DNA of 64,000 nucleotides, taken from NCBI GenBank assembly GCA_947458455.1, contig CANGYJ010000003.1:372001-436000 (forward strand). The letters are read 5' to 3'. Shown one piece after another: positions 1 to 9,477 of the stretch; within the stretch, counting starts at the first letter, position 1; each line of letters opens with the position of its first letter. Origin of the DNA: Verrucomicrobiaceae bacterium. GTDB taxonomy: Bacteria > Verrucomicrobiota > Verrucomicrobiia > Verrucomicrobiales > Verrucomicrobiaceae. The notes under the pieces are model-generated. The model was not told where the DNA came from. It saw only the letters and a list, made by a program, of their open reading frames with translations, and ran no database searches. The position numbers were made by a program, and so were the translations under genes.

Positions 1-1148
1 CCGCCGCGCATCAGGGCCTCACCGCGCCGCAGACACCGCTGCATGAGCTTCAAGCTGCCGCCAAAGTCATCCCACGCGCCGTGTTGGAGCCGATCCTCAA
101 AGCCAACCCGCCTCATCGTCCGCCCGCCAAGCCCTCCTTCAAATACGCACCGGATGCACCGCTCACCATGGGCGTTCGTGACGCGAAAAAGATCGAGGAT
201 TGCCAACTTAACATCGACGGCGAATCCAAAAAACTCGGTGCCGCTATCCCGCGCGGCTTCTTGAGTTCCTGTGGCGGTGGCACCGTCACTGACTTAAAGC
301 AAAGCGGCCGTCTTGAACTCGCCAAGTGGCTCGCCAGCCCGCAGAACCCGCTCACCGCTCGCGTCTTCGTGAATCGCGTGTGGCTCCAGCTCTTCAGCGA
401 AGGCCTCGTCACCACGCCAAATGACTTCGGTCTCTCCGGCGAACGCCCCACACACCCCGAACTCCTCGATCACCTCGCCACCCGCTTCCTGCGCGAAGGT
501 TGGAGCATCAAAAAGCTCATCCGCACCATCGTTCTGAGCCGCACGTATCAGATGGCCTCGCGCAGCGGCGATGCACCATGGTTCTCGCATCACCTGCGTC
601 GCCGACTCGATGCCGAGACCATCCGCGACACGATGCTCTTCGCCACCGGCGATCTGAATCCGCAGCCCGCGAGCGGTTCAATCATCCAGCATCGCGATGT
701 GCTCATCAATGAGCTGCCCTCCCTGCATCAGCCGAGCAACCAGCGCAGCATCTACCTGCTCATGCTGCGCAATTCGATGCCGCCCGAGCTCACGCCGTTC
801 AACTTGCCCGATGCCACCACCGTCGTCGCCCAGCGAGACAACTCCGCTCTCGCCACGCAATCGCTGTATCTGCTGAACAACACCTTCATCATCGAACAAT
901 CCCGCCACTTCGCCAAGCGACTGCTCCAAACACCAGCCGAGGTCGAAAAACGCATCGCCGCGGCCTATCGCCACGCTTTGGGCCGCGACGCCACCGTTGC
1001 CGAACTCCAACGCGGCCTCGATTTCCTCCGCGAGACCGATTCGATGCTCGTCTCGACGCAAACCTATCACCCACGCCGCGAACTCGACACCTGGGCCGCC
1101 TTTTGCCAGGCCCTGCTCGCCAGCAATGAACTGCGCTATGTGGATTGA
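1..1148 (+). CDS. DUF1553 (PSD1) protein, C-terminal part, cut by the left edge
   Basis: The frame is open from base 3 to a TGA at 1146-1148, so only about 380 C-terminal residues are present and the true start lies outside the window. The visible part is the DUF1553 (PSD1) module of planctomycete/verrucomicrobial cytochrome-type proteins: a segment around NPLTARVFVNRVW is followed by a stretch around HPELLDHLATRF and by IRTIVLSRTYQ. The same blocks recur in the next gene and in the gene at 18923-21205, which supports the family call. The module's biochemical role is unknown; members are usually exported and often fused to DUF1549 and a c-type haem motif. The end overlaps the next start by 11 bases, which suggests co-translation of two paralogues. 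Confidence 0.85.
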   Translation, partial: AAHQGLTAPQTPLHELQAAAKVIPRAVLEPILKANPPHRPPAKPSFKYAPDAPLTMGVRDAKKIEDCQLNIDGESKKLGAAIPRGFLSSCGGGTVTDLKQSGRLELAKWLASPQNPLTARVFVNRVWLQLFSEGLVTTPNDFGLSGERPTHPELLDHLATRFLREGWSIKKLIRTIVLSRTYQMASRSGDAPWFSHHLRRRLDAETIRDTMLFATGDLNPQPASGSIIQHRDVLINELPSLHQPSNQRSIYLLMLRNSMPPELTPFNLPDATTVVAQRDNSALATQSLYLLNNTFIIEQSRHFAKRLLQTPAEVEKRIAAAYRHALGRDATVAELQRGLDFLRETDSMLVSTQTYHPRRELDTWAAFCQALLASNELRYVD

Positions 1149-3183
1149 GCGTCTCATCATCATCGCAGCCCTCGCGATCAACGCTCACGCTGTGGACTTC
1201 ACGCGTGATGTACGCCCGATCCTCGCGTCGAAATGCTACGCCTGCCACGGACCCGACGAGGAAAGCCGCGAGGCCGATCTGCGCCTCGACATGCCCGCCG
1301 AGCATTTCGACACCAAAACCTTTCTCCATCGCATCACGACCGCCAATCCCGACGACGTGATGCCACCACCGAAGTCCCCCAAACCGCTCACCGCCGCCGA
1401 AAAAGACGTTTTGCGTCAATGGATCGCCGCTGGTGCCAAGTATGAGCCGCATTGGGCTTTTCAGCCGATTCAGAATCCGAAGTCTCATCATGACATCGAC
1501 AGCTTCATCCGCGCCGAATTGACCAAACACGGCCTCCAGCCCGCCCCGCGTGCGGATGCGAGCACCCTCATCCGCCGCCTCTACCTCGATCTCATCGGCC
1601 TGCCTCCTCCATCGGACAGCACTGACCTTACTGACGAAAAATACGCCGCCCTCGTGGATCGCCTTCTCGCCGATCCCCGTTTCGGCGAGCGCTGGGGCCG
1701 CCACTGGCTCGACATGGCCCGCTATGCCGACTCGAACGGCTTCCTCGGAGACGGCCTCCGCCCCAACGCCTACCGCTACCGCGACTGGGTCATCCAGGCC
1801 TTCAACAACGACATGCCGTATGACGAATTCACGATTCAGCAAATCGCCGGAGACCTCACCGATGCGCCCGCAGGCACCGGTTTTCATCGAAACGCCGCGC
1901 TCAACACCGAAGCCGGCGTGGACAAAGAAGAAGCGCGTTACCAAAACCTCGTCGATCGCGTCAACACCACCGCTCGCGTGTGGATGGGCCTCACCATCGG
2001 CTGTGCGCAGTGCCACACGCACAAATACGATCCCATCACGATCCGCGATTACTACAGCTTCTACGCCTTCTTCGACAACACTGAGGACCGCGACGACGCC
2101 AAGACGAAAGCCCCGCTGCTCGTCGAGGTCAGCAAAGACCGCCGCCAAACGTACGTCCACCTCGCGGGCGACTACACCCGCCGCGGCCCGGATGTGATGC
2201 CCGCCACCCTTTCCGCTTTGCCCGCTCAAGCAGGCAATACACGCCTCGAACTCGCCAACTGGCTTGTTTCACCGCAAAACCCGCTCACCGCTCGCGTCGC
2301 GGTCAATCACATCTGGAGCAAGCTCTTCGGCCACGGCCTCGTGCACACGCCCGACGACTTTGGCACCAGCGGCGAAGCCCCATCGCACCCCGAACTCCTC
2401 GACTGGCTCGCCACCGACTTCATGCGCAACGGCTGGAGCCGCAAACAGCTCATCAAGCGCATCGTGATGAGCGAAACGTATCGTAGAACGAGTTTTCCAA
2501 CTCGTTCATCCAACCCCCACGAGTTGGAAAACTCGTTCTACGTCGATCCCCTCAACCGCCTCCTCTCCCATCAAAACCGCGTTCGCCTCGACGCCGAAGT
2601 CCTGCGCGACTCCGCCCTCGCCGTCAGCGGCCTTCTCAAACCCACCATCGGTGGCCCCAGCTTTCGTCCACCGTTGCCCGAGGACGTTTTCGATGTCGGC
2701 CGCTCGTCGAACTGGCAAGCCAGCCCCGGCGATGAAATTTACCGCCGAAGCCTCTACATCATCACCTTGCGCAGCGTGCTCTATCCCACGCTCACCACCT
2801 TCGATGCTCCCGATGCCGCCGACGCCTGCGTGCGCCGCGAACGCTCCAACACGCCGCTGCAAGCCCTCACCATGATGAACGAAGGCGTCTTCGTCGAAGC
2901 CGCCCAATCCCTCGCCCTCCGCGCCATGCGTGAAGGCAACAACCGGCTCGAAAAACTCTTCCGCCTCGTCTTGAACCGCGAACCACGCCCCGAGGAGCTT
3001 TCCCGCCTCCAAACCTTCCACGCCGAACAAAAAGCCCGCGTTCAAAGCGGCGGCCAAGAGGCTCTCCAAGTGCTCGGAGCTCATCAAAAAGCCGTTTTAC
3101 CCGCCCAAGCCGCCGAAGCGGCCACTCTCGTCGCGGTGGCGCGAGTGCTCATCAATCTCGATGAGTTCATCAACCGCGAGTGA
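1138..3183 (+). CDS. Planctomycete-type cytochrome c / DUF1549 / DUF1553 protein
   Basis: 681 residues. I chose the ATG at 1138 because it begins a signal peptide (MWIERLIIIAALAINAHA) directly before the mature-like start VDFTRDVRPIL. Domains in order: PSCyt1 with a CYACH haem motif (C33, C36, H37), DUF1549 with a second CxxCH (C289, C292, H293), then DUF1553. The protein is exported, presumably to the periplasm; the family reaction is not established, although these genes commonly sit near carbohydrate or sulfatase genes. It is short compared with the 760-residue paralogue at 18923-21205 because the linker between DUF1549 and DUF1553 is reduced. A perfect palindrome lies in frame at 2482-2542 (residues about 449-469) and adds about eight residues relative to that paralogue. 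It ends 12 bases from the convergent ftsW. Confidence 0.88.
   Translation: MWIERLIIIAALAINAHAVDFTRDVRPILASKCYACHGPDEESREADLRLDMPAEHFDTKTFLHRITTANPDDVMPPPKSPKPLTAAEKDVLRQWIAAGAKYEPHWAFQPIQNPKSHHDIDSFIRAELTKHGLQPAPRADASTLIRRLYLDLIGLPPPSDSTDLTDEKYAALVDRLLADPRFGERWGRHWLDMARYADSNGFLGDGLRPNAYRYRDWVIQAFNNDMPYDEFTIQQIAGDLTDAPAGTGFHRNAALNTEAGVDKEEARYQNLVDRVNTTARVWMGLTIGCAQCHTHKYDPITIRDYYSFYAFFDNTEDRDDAKTKAPLLVEVSKDRRQTYVHLAGDYTRRGPDVMPATLSALPAQAGNTRLELANWLVSPQNPLTARVAVNHIWSKLFGHGLVHTPDDFGTSGEAPSHPELLDWLATDFMRNGWSRKQLIKRIVMSETYRRTSFPTRSSNPHELENSFYVDPLNRLLSHQNRVRLDAEVLRDSALAVSGLLKPTIGGPSFRPPLPEDVFDVGRSSNWQASPGDEIYRRSLYIITLRSVLYPTLTTFDAPDAADACVRRERSNTPLQALTMMNEGVFVEAAQSLALRAMREGNNRLEKLFRLVLNREPRPEELSRLQTFHAEQKARVQSGGQEALQVLGAHQKAVLPAQAAEAATLVAVARVLINLDEFINRE
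2482..2542. repeat. Perfect 24-bp inverted repeat inside a coding sequence
   Basis: Arms at 2482-2505 and 2519-2542 are exact reverse complements separated by a 13-base loop. The arm reads CGTAGAACGAGTTTTCCAAC plus TCGT. The element sits in frame in the DUF1553 part of the preceding gene and contributes the residues between SETYR and DPLNRLL. A diverged copy of the right arm is visible at 52329-52349. It looks like a mobile palindromic (REP-like) unit rather than a coding feature. Confidence 0.9.
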
Positions 3184-3195
3184 ACGCGAGATGGA

Positions 3196-4341
3196 TCACA
3201 ACTGCGGCGTCCAGCGGTGCTTGCGGCGGATGACGGGTAGGTCTTCGCGGCGGAGATGGATGCCTTGACGGTGGATGTTGATCAGGATGCCGATGGCGAT
3301 CATCGCAGCGAGCAGGCTGGAGCCGCCGTAGCTCACGAAGGGCAGGGGAAGCCCTTTGTTGGGCAGCAAAGCGGTCGTCACCCCCATGTTGAGGAGGGCC
3401 TCCATGCCGAGCAGGAAGGTCAAGCCGCTGCCGAGGAGTTTACCGAAGCGGTTCGGCGCATACGCAGCCACCATGAAGCCGCTCATCACGAGCACGGCAA
3501 AGCCGAGTACGGTGCCTGCGGTGCCGCGGAGGCCGAGTTCCTCGCCCACCATGGGGAAGATGAAGTCGGTGTGGGCTTCGGGGAGGTAGGAAAGCTTCAT
3601 GCGGCCCTCGCCGAGGCCACGGCCATCGAGACTGCCTGAGCCAAAGGCGAGCTTCGAAACCCACTGCTGGAGCCCGAGCTTGTCTTTGTTGCCTTCGAGA
3701 TCGAAAAGCACCATCACGCGCTCGAAGCGGTTTGGCAGGAATTTGATGCCTGCAGCGAGTCCGCCGCCGACGAGCACGACAATGACGGCCAGGTAGCGCA
3801 GCTTGGTTCCTGCCACGAACATCACGCCAAGGCCCACGACGGAGGCGAGCAAGGCGTTGCCGAGGTCGAACTCGCATCCAATTAGACCCACGATTCCGAT
3901 GAGGACGAGACCGGGTAGCAAGAAGCCGCGACGAAAGGTGCGGACCATGGTTTCATTCGTCGCAAACCAGCCCGAGAGCGCGATGAGCAGGGCGATCTTC
4001 GCGAATTCAGAGGGCTGAATGCGGAGCGAGCCCATGCCGATCCAGCGGCGCGAGCCATTGATCTTCACACCGACGCCCGGAATGTAGCAAAGCACGAGCA
4101 GCACGGCCGCGCCGATGAGGATGTGCCAGCGCCAGCGTTGCCAGGCATTGAAATCGATCATCGCCGCCGCCCCGCAAGCCCCGAGCGAGATGCCAAGCCA
4201 GCTCAACTGCTTCCACACCGTCACATAATCCTCCGTGCCTTCCTGAGCGACTTCAAACGTCGTGCTCGCCAGCATCGTGATCCCCAGCGCGAGGAGTCCG
4301 ATGACGGAGGCAAGAAGCAGGATGATGGAGTGACGGGACAT
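3196..4341 (-). CDS. ftsW: Cell division protein FtsW (SEDS glycosyltransferase)
   Basis: 381 residues, multi-spanning membrane protein. SEDS proteins polymerise glycan strands from lipid II; FtsW does so at the septum with a class B PBP. Visible family blocks are GVKINGSRRWIGMG followed by RIQPSEFAKIAL in the middle, and a C-terminal block containing LPNKGLPLPFVSYGGSS, the SEDS signature. I call it FtsW rather than RodA because it lies in a dcw operon with ftsI, murE, murF, mraY and murD. It is the last gene of the operon; murG, murC, ftsQ, ftsA and ftsZ do not follow, because the next gene is convergent and only 12 bases away. A palindromic repeat occupies the 66-base gap to the upstream LysM gene. 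Confidence 0.92.
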   Translation of the reverse strand: MSRHSIILLLASVIGLLALGITMLASTTFEVAQEGTEDYVTVWKQLSWLGISLGACGAAAMIDFNAWQRWRWHILIGAAVLLVLCYIPGVGVKINGSRRWIGMGSLRIQPSEFAKIALLIALSGWFATNETMVRTFRRGFLLPGLVLIGIVGLIGCEFDLGNALLASVVGLGVMFVAGTKLRYLAVIVVLVGGGLAAGIKFLPNRFERVMVLFDLEGNKDKLGLQQWVSKLAFGSGSLDGRGLGEGRMKLSYLPEAHTDFIFPMVGEELGLRGTAGTVLGFAVLVMSGFMVAAYAPNRFGKLLGSGLTFLLGMEALLNMGVTTALLPNKGLPLPFVSYGGSSLLAAMIAIGILINIHRQGIHLRREDLPVIRRKHRWTPQL

Positions 4342-4348
4342 GTTTGTA

Positions 4349-4400
4349 GTTCGGGCTTTAGCCCGTGATTGGAGTTCGTTGAGCGGGCTGAAGCCCGAAC
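4349..4400. repeat. Inverted repeat between ftsW and the LysM gene
   Basis: The arms at 4349-4365 (GTTCGGGCTTTAGCCCG) and 4384-4400 (CGGGCTGAAGCCCGAAC) pair with one mismatch, and each arm is itself nearly palindromic. The core CGGGCTT-AAGCCCG recurs at 38726-38739 next to the same GAAC/TACGAAC context, so this is a dispersed repeat family. It lies inside the dcw operon and could form a strong hairpin in the mRNA between two genes. Confidence 0.8.
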
Positions 4401-4407
4401 GACGAAC

Positions 4408-5619
4408 TTACTTGGCCGGGATCGTGAGCTTCATTCCCTCACGCATGGCGTTGGGGTTCTTGATGTTGTTGGCCTTTTGGATGGTGGCGACGGAGACGCC
4501 GTATTTCGAGGCGAGGCGGTAAAGCGTTTCACCGGAGGCCAGGGTGTGGCTCTTGGAGCTGGCTTTGGCGGCGGGCTTCGGCGGAGTTCCCTTGGTGGAT
4601 TTTTTCGTCGATGGCTTGGTGGCGGGCGGGGCGTCGGCGAGACGCTTGGTCATCTGGCTCGGTGTGGGCACAGGATTGGGCTTGGCAAGCGGCTTGGGCT
4701 CGGGCTTGGCGACGACCTTCTTCGGCTCGGGCTTCGGTTCGGGTTTGGCCTCAACTTTCGGCGCAGGGGCGGGAGCGGCTTCAGGCTCCACTTTGGTGAC
4801 TGGAGGCGCGTCATTCGCGGCGGCGATGGCTTTTTCGGTTTCGACGGTGGCGTTGGCGAGAGCGGCCATGGCCTCGGGGTTCACGCGGCCGATGATTTGC
4901 TGCGCGGGAGAGGCATCAGTGGCAGGCACGGCGATGGCGGGAGCTTCGGCGGCGGCGCTGAGGCTGTTGCCAATCGGAGCGGACTCACCAGGAGCGAGGA
5001 GGGAGAGCGGCGCTTCGGAAGCGGTGATGCTGGCAGGCGCATTTTCAGGCCTGACAGACTCACCCTGCGTCTCAGGCGGTGACTGGCGAGTCATGGCGAG
5101 TGCGGTGGCGGTATCGACCGGCACGGCGGAGGGGACGGCCTGCTTGGGCACATTGAGAAGCGTGCCGGGCTCTATTTGAATGCCTTTATCGAGGCGGTTC
5201 ATCTCGATGACCTTCTCCTCGGTGGTGCGGTGCTTCTCCGCGATGCTGCGGATGCTATCGCCGGAGGCCACGGTGTATTGCTCCGTGTCTTCATCGGGGT
5301 TCGCCACGGCTTTTGCCTGGGCATTGATGACCTCCTGGCTGGCCTGAGGAAGACCTGAGTAACTGGTCTGCGCACGAGCGGCCTGGGTGATCGTCTGCGC
5401 GGGAGCTTCTTCCTCGCCCATGAAATCATACACAATGATGCCGCCGATGAGGACGACGTGGATGAGCAGCATGACCACAAACATGCGGGCCATGCCGGTG
5501 TTGGGTTCGTGCTGGTTCCATTCACCTTCGTCAGTGACGAGGGCCACACGATGCTTGTGACGATCTCCATCGATCAGTTTGATGATGAGAGAGTCCTTTT
5601 TGCTCTTTTTCGTTTTCAT
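4408..5619 (-). CDS. Membrane-anchored protein with two LysM domains
   Basis: 403 residues. A short cytoplasmic N-terminus is followed by one membrane segment at about 46-66 (MFVVMLLIHVVLIGGIIVYD). A first LysM is at about 115-158 (starts YTVASGDSIRSIAEKH), then a long Ala/Pro/Lys/Glu-rich linker, and a C-terminal LysM (HTLASGETLYRLASKYGV) reaching the end. LysM binds GlcNAc-containing glycan, so the protein probably links the inner membrane to peptidoglycan. No catalytic domain is seen. It sits between murD and ftsW in the dcw operon, a position not occupied by such a gene in Escherichia coli, which suggests a role in septal wall binding or synthase positioning; that role is inferred. Confidence 0.85.
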   Translation of the reverse strand: MKTKKSKKDSLIIKLIDGDRHKHRVALVTDEGEWNQHEPNTGMARMFVVMLLIHVVLIGGIIVYDFMGEEEAPAQTITQAARAQTSYSGLPQASQEVINAQAKAVANPDEDTEQYTVASGDSIRSIAEKHRTTEEKVIEMNRLDKGIQIEPGTLLNVPKQAVPSAVPVDTATALAMTRQSPPETQGESVRPENAPASITASEAPLSLLAPGESAPIGNSLSAAAEAPAIAVPATDASPAQQIIGRVNPEAMAALANATVETEKAIAAANDAPPVTKVEPEAAPAPAPKVEAKPEPKPEPKKVVAKPEPKPLAKPNPVPTPSQMTKRLADAPPATKPSTKKSTKGTPPKPAAKASSKSHTLASGETLYRLASKYGVSVATIQKANNIKNPNAMREGMKLTIPAK

Positions 5620-5662
5620 GGTGTGCGCTGGGTTCGGGTGGTTGTGTTTTGCTTGAGAGAAA

Positions 5663-6967
5663 TCAGGTGAGGGCGTTCACGGCATCGCGGAAGGCATCAC
5701 CGCGCTGGCCGTAGCCGGTGTACATGTCGAAAGAGGAGGTGCCGGGGCTCAGGATGATGGCATCGCCGGGCTGGGAGAGCTGCTTGGCGAGCGAAACGGC
5801 CTCGACCATGTCCGCGCCGCGCTGGCAGGGCAGTAGATCGCCAAAGGTCTGCTCAAGCTGCTGCGAAATTTCGCCGATGAAGACCATCGCGCGCACCTGG
5901 CCTTTCAGCTCGGCACGCAGAGGCGTGTAGTCGAGCTGCTTGTCTTTGCCGCCAGCGATGAGCACGATGGGACGCTCCTGGCTGAGCAGGCAGGCTTCGA
6001 GCGCATGGAGGTTCGTGGCCTTGGAATCATTGATGTACTCGCGATCGGCGAGCGTGCGGATGAGTTCGCAGCGATGGCGCGGCACTTCGTAATCGGCCAA
6101 AGCCTTCAGCATGGCATCGAATTCGAGGCCGAAGACCTTGCCGGTCATCAGTGCGGCCAAAACGTTCTCCATGTTGTGTTTGCCACGCACCTTCAAATTC
6201 GTGGCGGAGCCGATCTCGCGGCCTTCGCGGTAAAAATGGCCGTTTCCGTAGCTGTAATCGGCTTCGGCACCATAAGCGGAAAAAGTCCAGCGCTGCGCTT
6301 GGCCGCTCGAAACGCTCTCACCAGCCCGAACGATAGCGACATCGCTTTCGGTGACGTTTTCGAAGATGCGGGATTTGGCGGCAAAGTACTCCGCCATGCC
6401 GGGATAGCGATCCAGATGGTCAGGGGCGAAGTTGAGCCACAGGCTGGCCTTGGCGCGGAAATTGCGAATCGTTTCGAGCTGGAAGCTGCTGATCTCGCAC
6501 GCGAGCACATCGTAGCGCACGCCACTGGCGACGACTTCGCTCAAGGACATGCCGTGATTGCCGCAGGGGATGGATTTCAGGCCGCAGCCATCGAAAAGAG
6601 CCGCGATGAGCTCGGTGCAGGTGCTCTTGCCATTCGTGCCGGTGATCGCCGCGATCTGCATGTCCGTCAGATTGAAGGCGAACTCCGTTTCACCGAGGAG
6701 CGGCACGCCCGCAGCGGTGAATTTGGCCGGAAGTGGCCAGTGCTGATCCAAACCGGGGCTGATGATGACGAGATCAAAGTCGCCGGGCTTCACGACGAGG
6801 TCGCGAGCGGGCTGGCCGAGCACGCAGGAGAAATCCTCCACCTGCTTCGCCTTGTCGCCTTCATCGAAAATCGTCACTGCCGCGCCATGCAAACGCGCCA
6901 AACGCGCGGCACCGAGGCCGCTGCGTCCAGCACCGAGAACGGCGAAGCGTTGGGAGGCGTATTTCAT
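5663..6967 (-). CDS. murD: UDP-N-acetylmuramoyl-L-alanine--D-glutamate ligase
   Basis: 434 residues. Adds D-glutamate to UDP-MurNAc-L-Ala in the cytoplasm using ATP. An N-terminal Rossmann-like segment (FAVLGAGRSGLGAARLAR) precedes the Mur ligase P-loop GTNGKST at about 110-116 and the C-terminal ligase domain (SPGTSSFDMYTGYGQRGDAF at the end). The start at 6967 (MKYASQRFAVLG) is preferred over a start 19 codons upstream because its ATG shares one base with the TAA of mraY (TAATG), a typical coupling arrangement, and it matches the usual MurD N-terminus. Confidence 0.95.
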   Translation of the reverse strand: MKYASQRFAVLGAGRSGLGAARLARLHGAAVTIFDEGDKAKQVEDFSCVLGQPARDLVVKPGDFDLVIISPGLDQHWPLPAKFTAAGVPLLGETEFAFNLTDMQIAAITGTNGKSTCTELIAALFDGCGLKSIPCGNHGMSLSEVVASGVRYDVLACEISSFQLETIRNFRAKASLWLNFAPDHLDRYPGMAEYFAAKSRIFENVTESDVAIVRAGESVSSGQAQRWTFSAYGAEADYSYGNGHFYREGREIGSATNLKVRGKHNMENVLAALMTGKVFGLEFDAMLKALADYEVPRHRCELIRTLADREYINDSKATNLHALEACLLSQERPIVLIAGGKDKQLDYTPLRAELKGQVRAMVFIGEISQQLEQTFGDLLPCQRGADMVEAVSLAKQLSQPGDAIILSPGTSSFDMYTGYGQRGDAFRDAVNALT

Positions 6968-8112
6968 TAGCGGAGTTTGAGCGTGGCCAGTCCGAGCATG
7001 GCAAAGGCGAGGGACATGATCCAAAAGCGCACGATGACTTGGTTCTCATGCCAGCCAGCCAGCTCAAAGTGGTGATGGATGGGCGCCATGCGGAAGATGC
7101 GCTTGCCGCGTGTTTTGAAGCTCCAGACCTGCAAGATGACGCTCATGGCTTCCATGACGAAGACGCCGCCGACGAGGGCCAGGACGATCTCTTGTTTGCA
7201 GCCAATGGCGAGCGCGGCGATGCAGCCACCGAGAGCGAGCGAGCCGGTATCTCCCATGAACATCTTCGCGGGATGCGCATTGAACCAAAGGAAGCCGAGG
7301 CAGGCCCCCGCAAGCGCCATGGCGATGATGGGCAGCTCATTGGCGAGTGTGTGATGGGCCACGCCGAGGTAGTCGGAGTATTTGGCATTGCCGCAGATGT
7401 AGCCAAAACCTGCATAGGCGATGGCGGTGGTGAGCGAGCAGCCAGTGGCGAGACCGTCGAGGCCATCGGTGAGATTCACGGCATTTGAAGCGCCCACGAT
7501 GATCAAAGCGAACATGGCGACGGAGAAAATGCCCATGTCCGTGATGACAGCGTCCTTCACGAAGGGCACATAAAGAGCACGCAGCGTATTGCCGTCGTCA
7601 GCGGGCACGAGGTAGGCAAAGGCCAGGCCCGCGATGACGGCCACGCTGGTCTGCCAGACGAGTTTCAGACGGGCGCTGACGCCTTTGGAGTTCTTCTTGC
7701 TGACCTTAAGATAGTCATCGCGGAAGCCAAGAGCACCAAGCCCGATGGTGGTGAAGAGGACGATCCACACCATGACGTTGTCCCACTTGGCCCAGAGCAG
7801 GGTGGAGAGGATGATCGTGCCGAGAATGAGGATGCCGCCCATGGTGGGCGTGCCGGCTTTTTTACCCTGAAGCTCGAAAAGTTTTCCGACTTCTTCTGCG
7901 GTGCGGATGGGCTGGCCCATCTTCAGGGAGATGAGCTTGCAGATGAGTTTGTCGCCATACATCAGCGAGAGCACGAAGGCCGTGATGGCGGCTCCACCCG
8001 CACGGAAGGTGTGGTACTTGAAGAGGTTGAGGATTTTGTAGAGCGCGGCGTCGTCGCTCATCCAGTTATGGTCGAGCATCCATTCACGCAGTTCGTAAAG
8101 CCAGTACATCAT
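6967..8112 (-). CDS. mraY: Phospho-N-acetylmuramoyl-pentapeptide transferase
   Basis: 381 residues, about ten membrane segments. Transfers phospho-MurNAc-pentapeptide to undecaprenyl phosphate to form lipid I. Family signatures are visible: KAGTPTMGG, the acidic FRDDYLKV, NLTDGLDGLA, and APIHHHFEL near the C-terminus. It starts with two Met codons in a row; the first overlaps the murF stop as ATGA (8109-8112). The stop overlaps the murD start by one base. Both junctions indicate translational coupling in the dcw operon. Confidence 0.96.
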   Translation of the reverse strand: MMYWLYELREWMLDHNWMSDDAALYKILNLFKYHTFRAGGAAITAFVLSLMYGDKLICKLISLKMGQPIRTAEEVGKLFELQGKKAGTPTMGGILILGTIILSTLLWAKWDNVMVWIVLFTTIGLGALGFRDDYLKVSKKNSKGVSARLKLVWQTSVAVIAGLAFAYLVPADDGNTLRALYVPFVKDAVITDMGIFSVAMFALIIVGASNAVNLTDGLDGLATGCSLTTAIAYAGFGYICGNAKYSDYLGVAHHTLANELPIIAMALAGACLGFLWFNAHPAKMFMGDTGSLALGGCIAALAIGCKQEIVLALVGGVFVMEAMSVILQVWSFKTRGKRIFRMAPIHHHFELAGWHENQVIVRFWIMSLAFAMLGLATLKLR

Positions 8113-9470
8113 GACGTTTGAAAGTGAGTGAGAACCTTTTCCATGCCGGCGCTGCGGCTGCCTTTGAGCAGCACGAGATCGCCTTCACGCAGCACTTCGC
8201 GCAGATGAGCAGCGCAGGCGGCGTGATCAGGAAAATGGCGGGTGTGAAGGCCTTTCGCGGCCGAGGATATCCATTCGGCCTCGTTTCCGCCGACGGTGCA
8301 AAGCGCGGTGAGATCGAGTGACGCAGCGAATTCGCCCACACGTTTGTGTTCGGCCTCGGCGATGGCTCCGAGCTCGCCCATGCGGCCCAAGACGGCCACG
8401 CGGCGGCCTTTGGCCTCCAATGTGGCTAGCGTGCGCAAACCGGCGATCATGCTGTCGGGGTTCGCGTTGTAGCTGTCGTCGATGAAACGGACGCCGTGGA
8501 CGACTTTCGGCTCCACGCGGCCTCCGGTGAGTTTGGCATGGCTCAGGGCATCCGCGATGTCGGCAGGCGAGATGCCATAGCGCCAGCCCATGGCTGCGGC
8601 GAGGGCGGCATTGGCCACCATGTGCTCACCGAGGATGGGGAGGCGCGTCTCGACCTTCTCACCGCTGAAATCGAGTGTGAAGGTGGTGCCGGTGCCATCG
8701 GCGCGAAGGTTCGTGGCACTCACATCGCCTGCGTTCACGCCGGCGGTGGAGACGGTGGCCTGGCAGTGGCGGGTGATAACGGGCGTGTACTTGTCGGTTG
8801 CATTCAGCACGACGACGCCGCTGCGCCTCACCTGCGCAGGCAGCGTGGCTTTTTCCCAGGCGATGGCATCCTGCGTGCCCATGTATTCGATGTGGGCCAT
8901 GCCGATATTCGTGACGATGCCCGCATTGGGATCAGCGATGTCCGTGAGCACTTCGATCTCGCCAGGATGATTCATGCCCATCTCGGTGACACAACATTGC
9001 TCGCCGGTTTTGAGCGAAAGCAGCGTCAAAGGCACGCCGATGTGGTTGTTGAGATTACCGAAGGTCGCACGCGTGATGAACTTCTTCGCCATCACAATGG
9101 CGGTGAGATCCTTGGTCGAAGTTTTGCCATTCGAGCCGGTGAGGCCGACAATAATCGGATTGTGCTGCTGGCGGTATCCACGAGCCATCAGCTGAAGGGC
9201 GACCAAGGTGTCATCGACCTCCAAAACAGGGCAGGGAAGCGTTCCCCAAGCCGGATCCATCTTGCTGACCACCACCGCCGATGCGCCTGCAGCGGCGGCT
9301 TGCGGCACAAAGCTGTGCGCATCGAACTTTTCGCCGATCAACGCCACGAAAAGATCTCCAGCCGCCACTTTGCGCGTGTCCGTGCTCACGCTTTCGACCA
9401 AACGCGAAGCATCTCCATGCACGGTGGCGTGCGCGTAGGCTGCGAGAGTCTGGAGAGAGGTGGGAGACAT
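8109..9470 (-). CDS. murF: UDP-N-acetylmuramoyl-tripeptide--D-alanyl-D-alanine ligase
   Basis: 453 residues. Adds D-Ala-D-Ala to the UDP-MurNAc tripeptide. The Mur ligase P-loop GSNGKTS is at about 112-118; ATFGNLNNHIGVPLTLL follows and RVAVLGRMGELG is in the C-terminal domain. The frame stays open for 105 codons further upstream, but that part is low-complexity antisense of murE. The ATG at 9470 (MSPTSLQTLAAYAH) gives a normal MurF length and lies seven bases after the murE stop. The end overlaps mraY by four bases. Confidence 0.94.
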   Translation of the reverse strand: MSPTSLQTLAAYAHATVHGDASRLVESVSTDTRKVAAGDLFVALIGEKFDAHSFVPQAAAAGASAVVVSKMDPAWGTLPCPVLEVDDTLVALQLMARGYRQQHNPIIVGLTGSNGKTSTKDLTAIVMAKKFITRATFGNLNNHIGVPLTLLSLKTGEQCCVTEMGMNHPGEIEVLTDIADPNAGIVTNIGMAHIEYMGTQDAIAWEKATLPAQVRRSGVVVLNATDKYTPVITRHCQATVSTAGVNAGDVSATNLRADGTGTTFTLDFSGEKVETRLPILGEHMVANAALAAAMGWRYGISPADIADALSHAKLTGGRVEPKVVHGVRFIDDSYNANPDSMIAGLRTLATLEAKGRRVAVLGRMGELGAIAEAEHKRVGEFAASLDLTALCTVGGNEAEWISSAAKGLHTRHFPDHAACAAHLREVLREGDLVLLKGSRSAGMEKVLTHFQTS

Positions 9471-9477
9471 GGGGAGA

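Noticed and set aside
3196-4341. RodA instead of FtsW
   Set aside because: The motifs fit either, but location in the dcw operon with ftsI favours FtsW; no mreB, mreC or class A partner is nearby.
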